The notes beneath the pieces were generated by a model. That model saw only the letters and a list, made by a program, of their open reading frames with translations, was not told where the DNA came from and searched no databases. Shown in pieces: positions 13,242 to 22,460 of a DNA stretch of 29,072 nucleotides. Origin of the DNA: a virus; IMG/VR virus record IMGVR_UViG_3300037485_001554, positions 1 to 29,072 of that record. The stretch is one strand, 5' to 3'. How positions within the stretch are numbered: the first letter of the stretch is position 1; each line of letters opens with the position of its first letter. A program made the position numbers and the translations under genes.

Positions 13242-16200
13242 TAAATTGCTTAGAAATAAAACTTAAAACACACGATAGTTATTTATCCGACCAAGTTATT
13301 GATTGTGATGAAGATAATGTCTTATATACCAAAGGAGCAATAGGAGACTATAAGAGTTTAGAATATTCTTTAGAGTATCTTCCTGATGTATCTGATTCAG
13401 CTTCTGATATGAGTTTAAGTTGTTCAGGTAGTACGATTGATTTACCTGATAAATTAGATATTTGGTTTAATGCATGGATGTATGGAGTTGCTAGTGATTG
13501 GGTTAAATATTTCAGTCCCGGCAATGAAGAAATTTTAGAACCTCCGGCAGAGGGTTGGTATATTCGTTTTGATATAAATGCTATGATAGTCGGCACTCCT
13601 TATTTAATGACAGTAAATGGTTGTGGAGTAAATGCTAATTCTCAAAAGAATATAAGTGTTTATTTTACTGCAATGGGGTGTAATCAGTTTAAGATTACTG
13701 CTTATTTTTATCTTATTTCAGATATTGATAGTCCTATTTGGAATGATTTACTAGATAATAGAACAAAACTTTTAAAAAGTCATAGGCAATCAAGTCAAGA
13801 ATTAGACAACACAGCTCAAAGTGTTTACAATGTAGATAAAGAAATAAATTCAATAGTTTATATAAAGGATAATATAGATATTCAAGAACATTATTGGACG
13901 CATAAAATACCTGTAACATGGAAATTCTATGACAAAGATAGTTATGATTCCGTTTCGCCAATAACAACAACATTTACATACACAAGAGGTGGTATTGTTG
14001 ATAATTTCTCAGCATTTGGAAAGACATTGGTAACAGTAGAAATGACATCATTCGATAAGTTGATAAATGCAATGACAGTAGAATTGATTAATGTAAGTAA
14101 CAATGATAATGAAAAAACATTTATTGATAATTATGATTTTAGTTTCGCGAACATAATAACCGATGGAACTACTGCACAAATAGATAATCATATATGGTCT
14201 CCGAGTGTATTAACTCCTGCGGTTGGAAGTACGATAGGAAGTTTTTATATAAATACTGATTTGGATTGTATTTCAACTTATAGATTGATAGCAATAGGTT
14301 ATTCAAAGGTAAATGGAGGATATGATTACATTCCACAAGATAGTACAATAACTACCGATATTCAAGAGTTATGTTTTATAGATGAAAATGTAGGATGGGG
14401 ATGCGGTAGTGGAGGAAAAGTAATAAAAACTACAAATGGAGGAGATACTTGGCAACAAATGACAAGTGGAACAACAAACGATTTAACTTCAATATTTTTT
14501 ATAAATTCTAGCGTTGGTTGGTTTTGTGGTGCTAATATTCTTAAAAAAAGTACGGATGGCGGAGTTACATGGGTATCACAAACAAGTGGATTTCCGGCGT
14601 TTAGCTATATTTACTCAATTAGATTTTTAAACACTACAACAGGTTTTGCATGTGGAGATAATGGAAGAATGTCAAAGACAACAGATGGAGGCACTACTTG
14701 GGTAAATACTCAAATAGTTATTGCTCCAACATTATACTCAATATTTATTATAGACGCCAATAATATATGGGTTTGTGGAGATGGTGGTGTTATTTTATAT
14801 TCATCAGATACAGGTGGGTCGTGGGGATCAGAAATAAGCACAGTAATTACAGCGCTACAAGATATTTTCTTTTTAGACGCTAATAACGGATGGGCGTGTG
14901 GAGGAGCGGGAAAGGTAATAAAAACAACTAACGGAGGAGCAACGTGGAGTACAGTACATACACATAGTCCCGCTACGTCTTTTTATTCTATAAAAATGCA
15001 AAGTACTACAATTGGTTATGTAGCTACCTCTCAAAATATTTTGAAAACAACAGACGGAGGAACCACATGGGGTATCACAAAATCAGGTTATCAATTATTC
15101 AGTATTTTTATTGTTGATTCTACTCACATTTGGTTTGGTGGTTATGGAGGCGCTATTTTCAAATACGGATTAACTCCTTCATTAGATGATGTATGGAGTT
15201 CAATTTCAGACGAAATAGAAATAGATTGTATTCCTGATTGCAATTGCAAACTAACAGAAGTACATTCATGGGGAGATTATAAAACGGATGATTTTAATAA
15301 TGATTCCATAATTACAACAACTCATGACAGAGTAAAGGCATTTGGAAGTATTCTTTTATCAGATTTATTAACTTGTGTTAATAGTTGGTGTTCAGTACTT
15401 GGAATAACTTCTTACCCAACAGGCTATTTAGATGGAGTGCTTTACAGAGTGAGTAAATTAAAAGTAGTAATAAGGGAAGTATTTGAAGATTACCCGCAAG
15501 ACGGAAAAGTTACTTATGCTATTTATGATTCTATAAATGCAACAAGAGATAAAATAACAGGGGTTTGGAATATACCTGATTCAAGATTGTCGATAAGTGA
15601 AAGTACTTCACTTGAATATGCTTTTGAATTCAGAACTCGATATGAGGATAATATTAATCCATTAGACATACTTGAAGCAAGTTTAACTGATCCTGAAAAT
15701 ACAAATTCAGTTGGATCTTTAATAAGTAATTATGCAACTGCATTGGGAGTAAATAATGATTGGGAGGATAGACACTTACAAGTAGTTTGGTATATAACTT
15801 TAGAATTTAATGATGCACCTCAACCATTTGAGTTTACTTATTTTTATAAAGAAAGACTTTATATTCATGAAGACGATAATACGTATTCCTATCCTTATAT
15901 GGAAAGTATAAAATTATTTGATGAATCAATGAATGAAATAACAAATGGAGTGGTTTGTAATTCTAATAAATTTATTTATGTAAGAATAAAGGCTTTAACT
16001 TCGTGTGATGAATCTAGTTGTTCGGTGAGTGGTTCTGACTCATGTTGTACTGATTGCCAAAAGAGAAATGTTATAGCTTTATTGGATAGATATCTTTATT
16101 CTATAAATTCTTTAAAAGAAAATGAAAGCTGGACAGGGCAATTACAGCAATTAACAGATTCTGAAATGTACGATGTGGATTCTAAATTCGATACAGATTG

Positions 16201-16276
16201 TTATGCGTGGTTTAAAATAGATTTAAGCAAAATAGATGAAGGAAGTACTTACCAAATATGTATTATAACTAAATGA
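13238..16276 (+). CDS. Large tail protein with inserted Ycf48/BNR-type beta-propeller
   Basis: A 1012-residue protein. Residues 1-373 are beta-rich with no motif I recognise. Residues about 374-645 are seven tandem blades of the Ycf48/HCF136 class: six end in an Asp-box-like turn (KTTNGGDTW, KSTDGGVTW, KTTDGGTTW, SSDTGGSW, KTTNGGATW, KTTDGGTTW) and blades carry GWGCG/GWFCG/GFACG/IWVCG strands. The remainder contains a CIPDCNCK motif (about 664-671) and a Cys cluster CDESSCSVSGSDSCCTDC (about 923-943). Such propellers bind proteins or glycans; in Bacteroidota they are common in secreted proteins, so capture from a host gene is a reasonable inference. The gene lies between baseplate genes, so a receptor-binding or baseplate role is likely. 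Confidence 0.8.
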   Translation: MINCLEIKLKTHDSYLSDQVIDCDEDNVLYTKGAIGDYKSLEYSLEYLPDVSDSASDMSLSCSGSTIDLPDKLDIWFNAWMYGVASDWVKYFSPGNEEILEPPAEGWYIRFDINAMIVGTPYLMTVNGCGVNANSQKNISVYFTAMGCNQFKITAYFYLISDIDSPIWNDLLDNRTKLLKSHRQSSQELDNTAQSVYNVDKEINSIVYIKDNIDIQEHYWTHKIPVTWKFYDKDSYDSVSPITTTFTYTRGGIVDNFSAFGKTLVTVEMTSFDKLINAMTVELINVSNNDNEKTFIDNYDFSFANIITDGTTAQIDNHIWSPSVLTPAVGSTIGSFYINTDLDCISTYRLIAIGYSKVNGGYDYIPQDSTITTDIQELCFIDENVGWGCGSGGKVIKTTNGGDTWQQMTSGTTNDLTSIFFINSSVGWFCGANILKKSTDGGVTWVSQTSGFPAFSYIYSIRFLNTTTGFACGDNGRMSKTTDGGTTWVNTQIVIAPTLYSIFIIDANNIWVCGDGGVILYSSDTGGSWGSEISTVITALQDIFFLDANNGWACGGAGKVIKTTNGGATWSTVHTHSPATSFYSIKMQSTTIGYVATSQNILKTTDGGTTWGITKSGYQLFSIFIVDSTHIWFGGYGGAIFKYGLTPSLDDVWSSISDEIEIDCIPDCNCKLTEVHSWGDYKTDDFNNDSIITTTHDRVKAFGSILLSDLLTCVNSWCSVLGITSYPTGYLDGVLYRVSKLKVVIREVFEDYPQDGKVTYAIYDSINATRDKITGVWNIPDSRLSISESTSLEYAFEFRTRYEDNINPLDILEASLTDPENTNSVGSLISNYATALGVNNDWEDRHLQVVWYITLEFNDAPQPFEFTYFYKERLYIHEDDNTYSYPYMESIKLFDESMNEITNGVVCNSNKFIYVRIKALTSCDESSCSVSGSDSCCTDCQKRNVIALLDRYLYSINSLKENESWTGQLQQLTDSEMYDVDSKFDTDCYAWFKIDLSKIDEGSTYQICIITK

Positions 16277-17256
16277 GATATTGTGATTTAACAGACTGGT
16301 GCAGGGATTCAATCTCTGATAGTTCACAAAGCATAAGTCAGGATGAATGTTTTACCGATACTGGAACTAATTTACTTTGTACTTCATTTTTTAAAATAAA
16401 TTGTGATGGTGCAGATAAGAGATTTATCACTCCTGAAGAGTGTGATAAACTTTGTAAAAATGACAAAGTATTTTATCAGTTAGTTGATGATGATGAGATT
16501 CTTTCTTTACAATTTCATTTCAAAAATGAATTTAATTTAGGCAGTTTACAATCAGCAGTATGGAGTTTAATAGCCGGAACAACTTTAATTGATTTAGATG
16601 CTGTTAATTGTTGTGATTTTACAGAAGTTGAAAATGTTTCTTCATTTGTTTATAATAACGAATTTTACACAGCAAAGTATGCGGAAACAATATCGGGCGG
16701 AATTAATTATATTGACTTGCAGGGTATTAAGTTAGATGTAGGACAGATTCCTTATAATTGTTTTATGTTAAAGATAACAGTTTACAATCCAACCGGAAAT
16801 GATGTTTATTATTCTTTGCCTTATAAAAAGATAGATTGTAGAATAAGAGATTATATCACTATTTTAGGTGAATTCAATGATTCTGATTCATTAGGTAATA
16901 AATATACGTTTACGGATTATCACAATGATATTCTTGGAACCTTCTTTGCGCCAAGCACTTTATTAAAACTTATAGGAGAGTTTAAGTTAGTAAGCGTTGG
17001 AGCAGAACAAGAAATAAATAATAATCTAATCCTTACTTCTAAGCCTGTAAAAAGGTATCGAATGAGACTAGACACAATGAATGAAAATGCAATCATTAAC
17101 CTTAATAATTACTTAAATTCATCGAAATTAATAATCAATGGAGTGGAAGTAATACTTGATGGCACGATAGAAAAGGGATTTGATGAGGGAGAAAATTGGT
17201 ATCCTGAAATTTATTTTAAAGAAATAACAGAAAAAATAGATAACACTTGTAAATAA
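16273..17256 (+). CDS. Cys-rich tail/baseplate protein
   Basis: A 327-residue protein starting in ATGA overlap with the propeller gene and ending the tail tip group. It contains about twelve cysteines, most in the first half (CDLTDWCRD, DECFTDTGTNLLC, PEECDKLC, NCCDF). The second half is beta-rich with many Tyr and Asp, ending YPEIYFKEITEKIDNTCK. No enzymatic motif. Position and composition suggest a baseplate or tail-tip subunit. After it come 36 bases of AT-rich spacer before the promoter of the tail tube gene. Confidence 0.6.
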   Translation: MRYCDLTDWCRDSISDSSQSISQDECFTDTGTNLLCTSFFKINCDGADKRFITPEECDKLCKNDKVFYQLVDDDEILSLQFHFKNEFNLGSLQSAVWSLIAGTTLIDLDAVNCCDFTEVENVSSFVYNNEFYTAKYAETISGGINYIDLQGIKLDVGQIPYNCFMLKITVYNPTGNDVYYSLPYKKIDCRIRDYITILGEFNDSDSLGNKYTFTDYHNDILGTFFAPSTLLKLIGEFKLVSVGAEQEINNNLILTSKPVKRYRMRLDTMNENAIINLNNYLNSSKLIINGVEVILDGTIEKGFDEGENWYPEIYFKEITEKIDNTCK

Positions 17257-17292
17257 TTTAAAGAAAAAATTAAAACATATTAAAAAATTAGT

Positions 17293-17318
17293 TATATTTG
17301 TATTTTTAACCATAGAAT
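17293..17318 (+). promoter_or_regulatory. Promoter and conserved leader of the tail tube gene
   Basis: TATATTTG (17293-17300) matches TAnnTTTG. The 26 bases from 17293 to 17318 are identical, but for one base, to 27567-27592 before gene 27603; both end in AACCATAGAAT. No good -33 TTG is seen here. The shared leader suggests a common late control element. Confidence 0.6.
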
Positions 17319-17329
17319 AAAAAAAAATA

Positions 17330-17917
17330 ATGCCATTATGTTCAAGTGATTGTGTAATAACCATGCCGGTAGGTTATGGTGGAAATTGCGGTTTAATTCA
17401 AAAACCAGCAGGGATAAAACAACTTATTTTTATTGCATGTGATGTAGATGTAGCTTCTTTAGATTTTACATTACAACAAACATGGGATGACCTTTGTACT
17501 CAAGGTAAACTTGCAGTAAGCGGAAACCTATTAGCAGAAAAAGCAAAAGGAAGTTTCACAAAGAAAAAGATTTATTCATGTAGTCCTGAAGTTACCATTG
17601 GTGGAGAAAAAACATTAGCTTTCCAAGATTATAACGGAAGTGCAAATGATGCTACGGATGAATTTGCATTTTGGAATACGATTCAATCTGATTCTAGTAA
17701 GTTTTATATGTTCTATTTAACCTGTGATAATTGGTTATATGGAGCTGTAAGTAATTTTACTATTGAAGTTGATGAAGTTATCCCAAATGATAACAAGGAG
17801 TTAAGATATATTGACGGGGCAATAATGTGGAATGATAAAAACATGTTAGAGCCTGTAAAAGTATCTGCAAATGTTAATGTAAAATGTGATAGTTCAAGCA
17901 TTTCAATAATGCCATAA
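17330..17917 (+). CDS. Major tail tube protein candidate
   Basis: A 195-residue protein under its own promoter and between the tail tip genes and the portal. Length and beta-rich character fit tail tube subunits. The N-terminal arm is Cys-rich (MPLCSSDCVITMPVGYGGNC). A central loop holds KGSFTKKKIYSCSPEV, and there is a Trp/Phe-rich stretch (FAFWNTIQ, FYMFYLTCDNWLYGAVSNF) typical of the tube beta sandwich. It ends KCDSSSISIMP. Eight cysteines in 195 residues is high for a tube protein. An alternative, a head-tail connector, is less likely given size and the strong individual promoter expected of an abundant protein. Confidence 0.6.
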   Translation: MPLCSSDCVITMPVGYGGNCGLIQKPAGIKQLIFIACDVDVASLDFTLQQTWDDLCTQGKLAVSGNLLAEKAKGSFTKKKIYSCSPEVTIGGEKTLAFQDYNGSANDATDEFAFWNTIQSDSSKFYMFYLTCDNWLYGAVSNFTIEVDEVIPNDNKELRYIDGAIMWNDKNMLEPVKVSANVNVKCDSSSISIMP

Positions 17918-17919
17918 AC

Positions 17920-19578
17920 ATGAATATTGCCGAATTGGTTGAAAGTCCGATAATTGAAGTTTATCGAGATTTAGTAGAGGATATTATTATACATACTCAA
18001 GGGGATGAGGATGCTTTAGAATGTTTCTTAAAAAAACGCAGACCCAACGAAACAGAAGATGTCCATGAATATCGATGTGATATTATGGAGCCAATTACTG
18101 TTCCTATTTTTAATAATGCCTTTATTAATCTTAGTAAAATATTTAATTCCAGTACCTTTAATTATTCTATTAGTGAGACAACGGATGAATATCTAAAGGA
18201 GTTTAAATACGATGGAGTAACCTTTAATCAGTTTATATTTAGTTGTGTATTGGCTGATATGATAGATGATCCAAATAGTTATTTAGCATGGCTACCAAAA
18301 GGAGAAGGGCTTATAAATCCAAATGTAAAGGTTGAAGTATATCCTTATATTATTCATTCAGATAAATTACTTTACGAGGGAGAATCTATTATTTTTGATA
18401 TCTCAAATGATAAGTCAAAAATTTATGAGTTAAACAAAGAAAGTATCATTTTATATACAAAGGATAAAAATGGAAATTACAATCAATCTTTAGTTTATCA
18501 GCATAATATAGGAATTATCCCTGCCATTAAATTGGGTGGTATAAAGACATCGATAATTATAGAAGGAGAAAGATATGAATATTTTAAGTCTTTTTTCAAT
18601 AATGCAATACCGACAGCAAATGAGTGTTTGAGGCAATTTTCAGACTTTCAAGCTATCATGGTACAGCATGGATTTCCTTTTAGAATAGAACAAGCAACGC
18701 CTTGTGATAATCCTAAATGTCAAAATGGTAAGTGTAAATCCGATAATGGTAATTGGGAAACTTGTAATACGTGTAAAGGAACAACTTTAAAAATAATTCA
18801 ACGAAGTCCTTATGGTGCCTTCTTGAAACAAAAAGCACAGATAGGAGAGCAAGATACCGGAACTCCAATTGAGTTTGCAAGTCCCTCAACTGATATTATA
18901 AGTTTATCCGCTGAAACGTGGAAAGAACTGCGAGAATTAACAAAACAGGCATTATTTGTTAATACCACAGAAGAAGCACAAAGCGGAATAGCAAAGATAA
19001 TAGACAAGGATGACCAATACGCATTTATTACTACTATTTCTAATAACATATTTGATAATATAATTTATAATTCTCTTTATATAATTGAAAGGTATTTAGT
19101 TATCGAGAGTAATGAACTTCCGATAGTTATAAAACCTATTAATTTTATAATAAAAAGTGAGAATGATTTAATTCAAGAAATTAGCGACTTAAAGGCAAAG
19201 GGTGCAAGTGATTTTCTAATAGATAAGATAGTTGATAATTACAACGAAAAAAAGTACAAGAATGACCCCGAGACTTTTGAATCAATTAATTTTTTAAGCT
19301 GGTTTGACCCATTGTTTAATAAGACATCAACCGAGATATTAAATATAAAGAGCGGAATGTATCTTCCTGACGAAGTGTTTATTAATCATATTTACGCTCC
19401 TAAAGAGTTAAAGAATTTAATAAAAAAATATGGACTTGCATTGTTTGAAAAAGAGTATGAAGAAATTTCAAACTTAATGGAGCTGGATAAATATTACAAA
19501 GAGGAAAAAATGGATATCCCTAAAGAACAATTAACGGAAGGATTAGAAGAAACTGATGAATCAGATGTTAATACTTAA
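17920..19578 (+). CDS. Portal protein with zinc-ribbon insert
   Basis: A 552-residue portal. Evidence: position before the Mu-F-like gene, scaffold and capsid; a helix-rich N-terminus; a central wing region (FNQFIFSCVLADMIDDPNSY); the LRQFSDFQAIMVQHGFPF stem region; a C-terminal half with LTKQALFVNTTEEAQSG then YNSLYIIERYLV. Inserted at about residues 262-288 is a DnaJ-like Cys array (CDNPKCQNGKC then CNTCKGTT), which should bind one or two zinc ions. Twelve portal subunits form the ring through which DNA passes. The C-terminal Glu/Lys-rich tail suits scaffold interaction. Confidence 0.78.
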   Translation: MNIAELVESPIIEVYRDLVEDIIIHTQGDEDALECFLKKRRPNETEDVHEYRCDIMEPITVPIFNNAFINLSKIFNSSTFNYSISETTDEYLKEFKYDGVTFNQFIFSCVLADMIDDPNSYLAWLPKGEGLINPNVKVEVYPYIIHSDKLLYEGESIIFDISNDKSKIYELNKESIILYTKDKNGNYNQSLVYQHNIGIIPAIKLGGIKTSIIIEGERYEYFKSFFNNAIPTANECLRQFSDFQAIMVQHGFPFRIEQATPCDNPKCQNGKCKSDNGNWETCNTCKGTTLKIIQRSPYGAFLKQKAQIGEQDTGTPIEFASPSTDIISLSAETWKELRELTKQALFVNTTEEAQSGIAKIIDKDDQYAFITTISNNIFDNIIYNSLYIIERYLVIESNELPIVIKPINFIIKSENDLIQEISDLKAKGASDFLIDKIVDNYNEKKYKNDPETFESINFLSWFDPLFNKTSTEILNIKSGMYLPDEVFINHIYAPKELKNLIKKYGLALFEKEYEEISNLMELDKYYKEEKMDIPKEQLTEGLEETDESDVNT

Positions 19579-19583
19579 GATGA

Positions 19584-20369
19584 ATGAATATTTTAGACCA
19601 AGAATTTGACATAGATAAATATCTAAAAGAAGTATTAAAAATTTCTGAACAAGCATATATTAACATCATTCAAAAAACTGCTAACCTACCTTTAGACCAA
19701 AGATATAACATAATAGCAAGGGAAGTTTTAAGGACGGAACAAGAGATTAAAAACTATTTCAATAAAGATCCGAAGTATATAGATGCAGTTAAGAAATATC
19801 TTACTAATTATGATTTGCTTAATATCGAAAACGAGAAAATCTTTAATAAACAAGACATAAACATTAAAAGTCAATTAAGAAACATGACAGAAGGACAAAG
19901 ACTTATAATGAATTCTGTCATTGATGGATTAAGTGCAAATGGAATGAGTGGTGCATTTATTAAACCTCTTACAAATATATTAAGTTCAAATGCAATAGTA
20001 GGTACAGGATTTAAAGATGTTAAGAAATATTTAAGTGAAAGAATAAACAGCAACGAAGGTAGAAGATACATAAATCAAGTAACTACTGATTCTTTACGGA
20101 AATATGATGGAACTATTAAGACGATAGTTGCTCAAGAATGGAAATTAAACTGTATTAAATACATAGGAAGTGTTATAAAAGATTCGAGACCACAATGTAA
20201 AAGGTGGCATAATATGGGTACCATTAAAAAAGAAGATTTGGCAAAAGAAATTAGGTGGGCTGAAAAGTATGGGAGCGGAATGATTGAAGGAACTACGCCG
20301 GATAATTTCTTGATTAATGTAGGTGGGTATAATTGCAGACATACTGCAATACCTTTTAGATGTAAATAG
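19584..20369 (+). CDS. Minor head protein, Mu gpF-like
   Basis: A 261-residue protein. The C-terminal part has the Mu F/SPP1 gp7 layout: a strand with YIGSVIKDSRPQCKRW, then about 40 residues, then GGYNCRHTAIPF. The paired Cys of the two segments and the C-R-H motif match the family's metal-binding or structural site. The N-terminal part is helical (LKEVLKISEQAYINIIQKTA). Proteins of this family sit inside the capsid near the portal and are needed for assembly or DNA ejection. Gene order portal, F-like, scaffold, capsid is standard. Confidence 0.75.
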   Translation: MNILDQEFDIDKYLKEVLKISEQAYINIIQKTANLPLDQRYNIIAREVLRTEQEIKNYFNKDPKYIDAVKKYLTNYDLLNIENEKIFNKQDINIKSQLRNMTEGQRLIMNSVIDGLSANGMSGAFIKPLTNILSSNAIVGTGFKDVKKYLSERINSNEGRRYINQVTTDSLRKYDGTIKTIVAQEWKLNCIKYIGSVIKDSRPQCKRWHNMGTIKKEDLAKEIRWAEKYGSGMIEGTTPDNFLINVGGYNCRHTAIPFRCK

Positions 20370-20405
20370 AGGTGGGCGATGTTGCTCTCCTATAAATGTG
20401 TATAT

Positions 20406-21203
20406 ATGAAAACAAATGAATTATTAAAACAGTTAGGATTTACTGAATCCGAAATCCAATCCCTTGAAAAAGAAGAAACAAACGTATCAGAGTTGGCTCA
20501 AAGTTTTAAAGAGAAACAAAAAGAGGTAACTCAAAACGACCCGGACATTATCAAAAATTTGCAAAAACAAGCAGACGGCAAAGCTAGAGGGTCGATTACG
20601 AGTGCCATTAAAAATGAATTTGGATTAAAAGATGAGGATTTAAAAGAATGGAACGCTGAAGAATCAGGAGCGTATAAGAATCTTTTAAAAATTGCTCATG
20701 GGAAACTAAACTCAAAATCAAGTGAACCGATTGCAAACTTGCAACAAGAACTTCAAGAAGCTAATAAACAACTTCAAAAGTTTGAACAAGAAGTAATTCC
20801 AAGTTTAAAGGAACAAGCTCAAAAAGATATTAAAAGGTATCGTGCTGAGTTAAAGATTACTAACAAAATATCAGAAGAACAGAACTTGTTAATACCTTCT
20901 TCTATTGTTGACAAGAACATAAAGAATGAAATCTTTAACCAGTTTGATGTAGATTTAAACGATAATGGAGAAATTTTAATTAAAACAAAAGACGGATTAG
21001 TACCACAGAACAAGGAAAAAACTAAAAACTTAACCTTTGATGACATTTTAACCGACTTTATAACTCCCTATAAAAGACAGAGCAATGCTGGTAATGAGCC
21101 AAAGAATACAATTCCTGAAAAAGAAACTCCTAATAAATACAACTTGCCAGGATTGGAAAAAGCAAATCAAAATTTAAAATATTTAAAAGAAAAAAGTAAG
21201 TAA
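20406..21203 (+). CDS. Scaffolding protein
   Basis: A 265-residue protein from the ATG at 20406; the upstream in-frame start at 20379 adds nine residues that overlap the expected leader and look unlike the rest. It is dominated by charged helices and coiled coil (SNVSELAQSFKEKQKEV-type repeats; LQQELQEANKQLQKFEQEVI), then a Pro/Asn-rich tail (EPKNTIPEKETPNKYNLPG) and a basic C-terminal helix. Such a C-terminus normally contacts the capsid protein. The position immediately before the capsid gene is typical. Scaffolds guide prohead assembly and are removed before packaging. Confidence 0.75.
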   Translation: MKTNELLKQLGFTESEIQSLEKEETNVSELAQSFKEKQKEVTQNDPDIIKNLQKQADGKARGSITSAIKNEFGLKDEDLKEWNAEESGAYKNLLKIAHGKLNSKSSEPIANLQQELQEANKQLQKFEQEVIPSLKEQAQKDIKRYRAELKITNKISEEQNLLIPSSIVDKNIKNEIFNQFDVDLNDNGEILIKTKDGLVPQNKEKTKNLTFDDILTDFITPYKRQSNAGNEPKNTIPEKETPNKYNLPGLEKANQNLKYLKEKSK

Positions 21204-21309
21204 TTGTAAAAGTGATTAAAAATTTTATTATATTTGTAGTCTGGTTGGCAAACTTATGCACGAGTGGCGACTTCACGCAAAATAATATTAATCAAATAAT
21301 AAATTAAAT
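21204..21309 (+). promoter_or_regulatory. Promoter and 73-base leader of the capsid gene
   Basis: TATATTTG (21229-21236) is an exact TAnnTTTG match; a TTG lies at 21204-21206, slightly far for -33. Between the box and the ATG (21310) lie 73 bases that are richer in GC in the middle (CTGGTTGGC, GCACGAGTGGCGACTTCACG) and AT-rich near the start. I see no strong stem; a weak GAGT/ACTT pairing around GGCG is possible. It probably serves to enhance capsid translation. Confidence 0.55.
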
Positions 21310-22419
21310 ATGCCTATTCCGAATTTTGAATCGTGTTTATGTTCTAATATCCAACAAGCATTAAATGACATTGCTGGAAAGAACGCACCCTCTATGCTAC
21401 GAGATAAAACTGGCTTAATTTCTTTCTTGAAAAGTCCTGAAAATACAAATGGTTTTTCGGCTATCGAGTTAAACGACCCTAATGGAAAGTTTAAACAAGT
21501 ATCAATTCAATGGGTTCCACGTAAAGGGGATTCCGCTGTAAGTGATGCAAGTTGTACTCAAAGTTGTACTGCTGTTGGTGGTAACGAAACATACAAAAAT
21601 TGTGATACAGTTGCCATTGACCAATGTTTCGAATCAGAAGAATTTACTATTCCTGAAAACTACATGCGAGTTATTTGCAATCCTATTGGAGAAACAAATC
21701 AGCAATGGATTGCTACTGTAATTGGTAGCTATTTGAACGCAATGAATGTGAAGTATGAAAAAATGGTTGCTGCTTTATTGAAACCTCAAATTGGAGTATT
21801 TCCTGATGGCGACATTGTAAAAAATGTTCAGTTATGGAATAAATTAAACCCAACTTACGGAAGCATGGCAGGTAGTAGAGTATTTCCTTTATACAGAATA
21901 CTTGATTTACTTGACCAAACAGGGTACACAGGTACTCCTGGGGTAATTGGTGGTTTTACTGATCTTAATATGTATTTCAGAGACCTTAACATTTCACAAG
22001 CAAATATGTTAGGTAATAATCCTTCTGCGGTTGCCAATGAAGTGAATTATTATTATTCTAAATTTTTGACTTCTGAATTAGGTACAGATGAATTTTTGGT
22101 AGCAGTACCTGGTGTTGCTCAACTTATTGAAAAAGATTTCTACGTAGGCGAATATGCTAAAAAAGGTGCTACTTTTGAACATGGTTTTATAACTGACCCA
22201 ATTAGTGGCATTACTTACGGAATGAAATGGACTTATCAAGATTGGTGCGACAAGTACATCATGAAACTTTTCAAATTATTCACAGTATGGACTTTGCCTA
22301 CTGATTCTTATGAAAGTTCTGATGCTAACTACGGAGTCAATGGTTTGTTTAATTACAAAGTATGTGATGAAATAGTTGATTGTTCAGGATTAGAACCTGA
22401 TAGCTCTGTTTTGAGATAA
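21310..22419 (+). CDS. Major capsid protein
   Basis: A 369-residue protein downstream of the scaffold with its own promoter and followed by a strong terminator, as expected of the most abundant virion protein. It contains the N-arm (MPIPNFESCLCSNIQQALND) and a central spine-helix-like region (IGSYLNAMNVKYEKMVAALL). Long beta/loop parts follow (GGFTDLNMYFRDLNISQANM; FEHGFITDPISGITYGMKW), compatible with an HK97 fold. It holds about ten cysteines (SCTQSC, NCD, DQC, DWC, KVC), many more than usual in capsids. Assignment by position and expression context is strong; the fold itself is inferred. Confidence 0.82.
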   Translation: MPIPNFESCLCSNIQQALNDIAGKNAPSMLRDKTGLISFLKSPENTNGFSAIELNDPNGKFKQVSIQWVPRKGDSAVSDASCTQSCTAVGGNETYKNCDTVAIDQCFESEEFTIPENYMRVICNPIGETNQQWIATVIGSYLNAMNVKYEKMVAALLKPQIGVFPDGDIVKNVQLWNKLNPTYGSMAGSRVFPLYRILDLLDQTGYTGTPGVIGGFTDLNMYFRDLNISQANMLGNNPSAVANEVNYYYSKFLTSELGTDEFLVAVPGVAQLIEKDFYVGEYAKKGATFEHGFITDPISGITYGMKWTYQDWCDKYIMKLFKLFTVWTLPTDSYESSDANYGVNGLFNYKVCDEIVDCSGLEPDSSVLR

Positions 22420-22425
22420 TAATTT

Positions 22426-22454
22426 AGGGAGGTTTAACCGCCTCCCTTTTTTTT
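22426..22454 (+). terminator. Intrinsic terminator after the capsid gene
   Basis: AGGGAGG (22426-22432) pairs with CCTCCCT (22441-22447) around an eight-base loop and is followed by eight T (22447-22454). It lies seven bases after the capsid stop, so it probably lowers transcription of the downstream genes relative to the capsid gene. Confidence 0.85.
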
Positions 22455-22460
22455 ACTACT

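Noticed and set aside
13734-13973. Reverse-strand Leu-rich frame within the propeller gene
   Set aside because: Shadow of a well-supported 1012-residue gene.
17257-17292. Terminator after the tail tip gene
   Set aside because: AT-rich spacer without a convincing stem.
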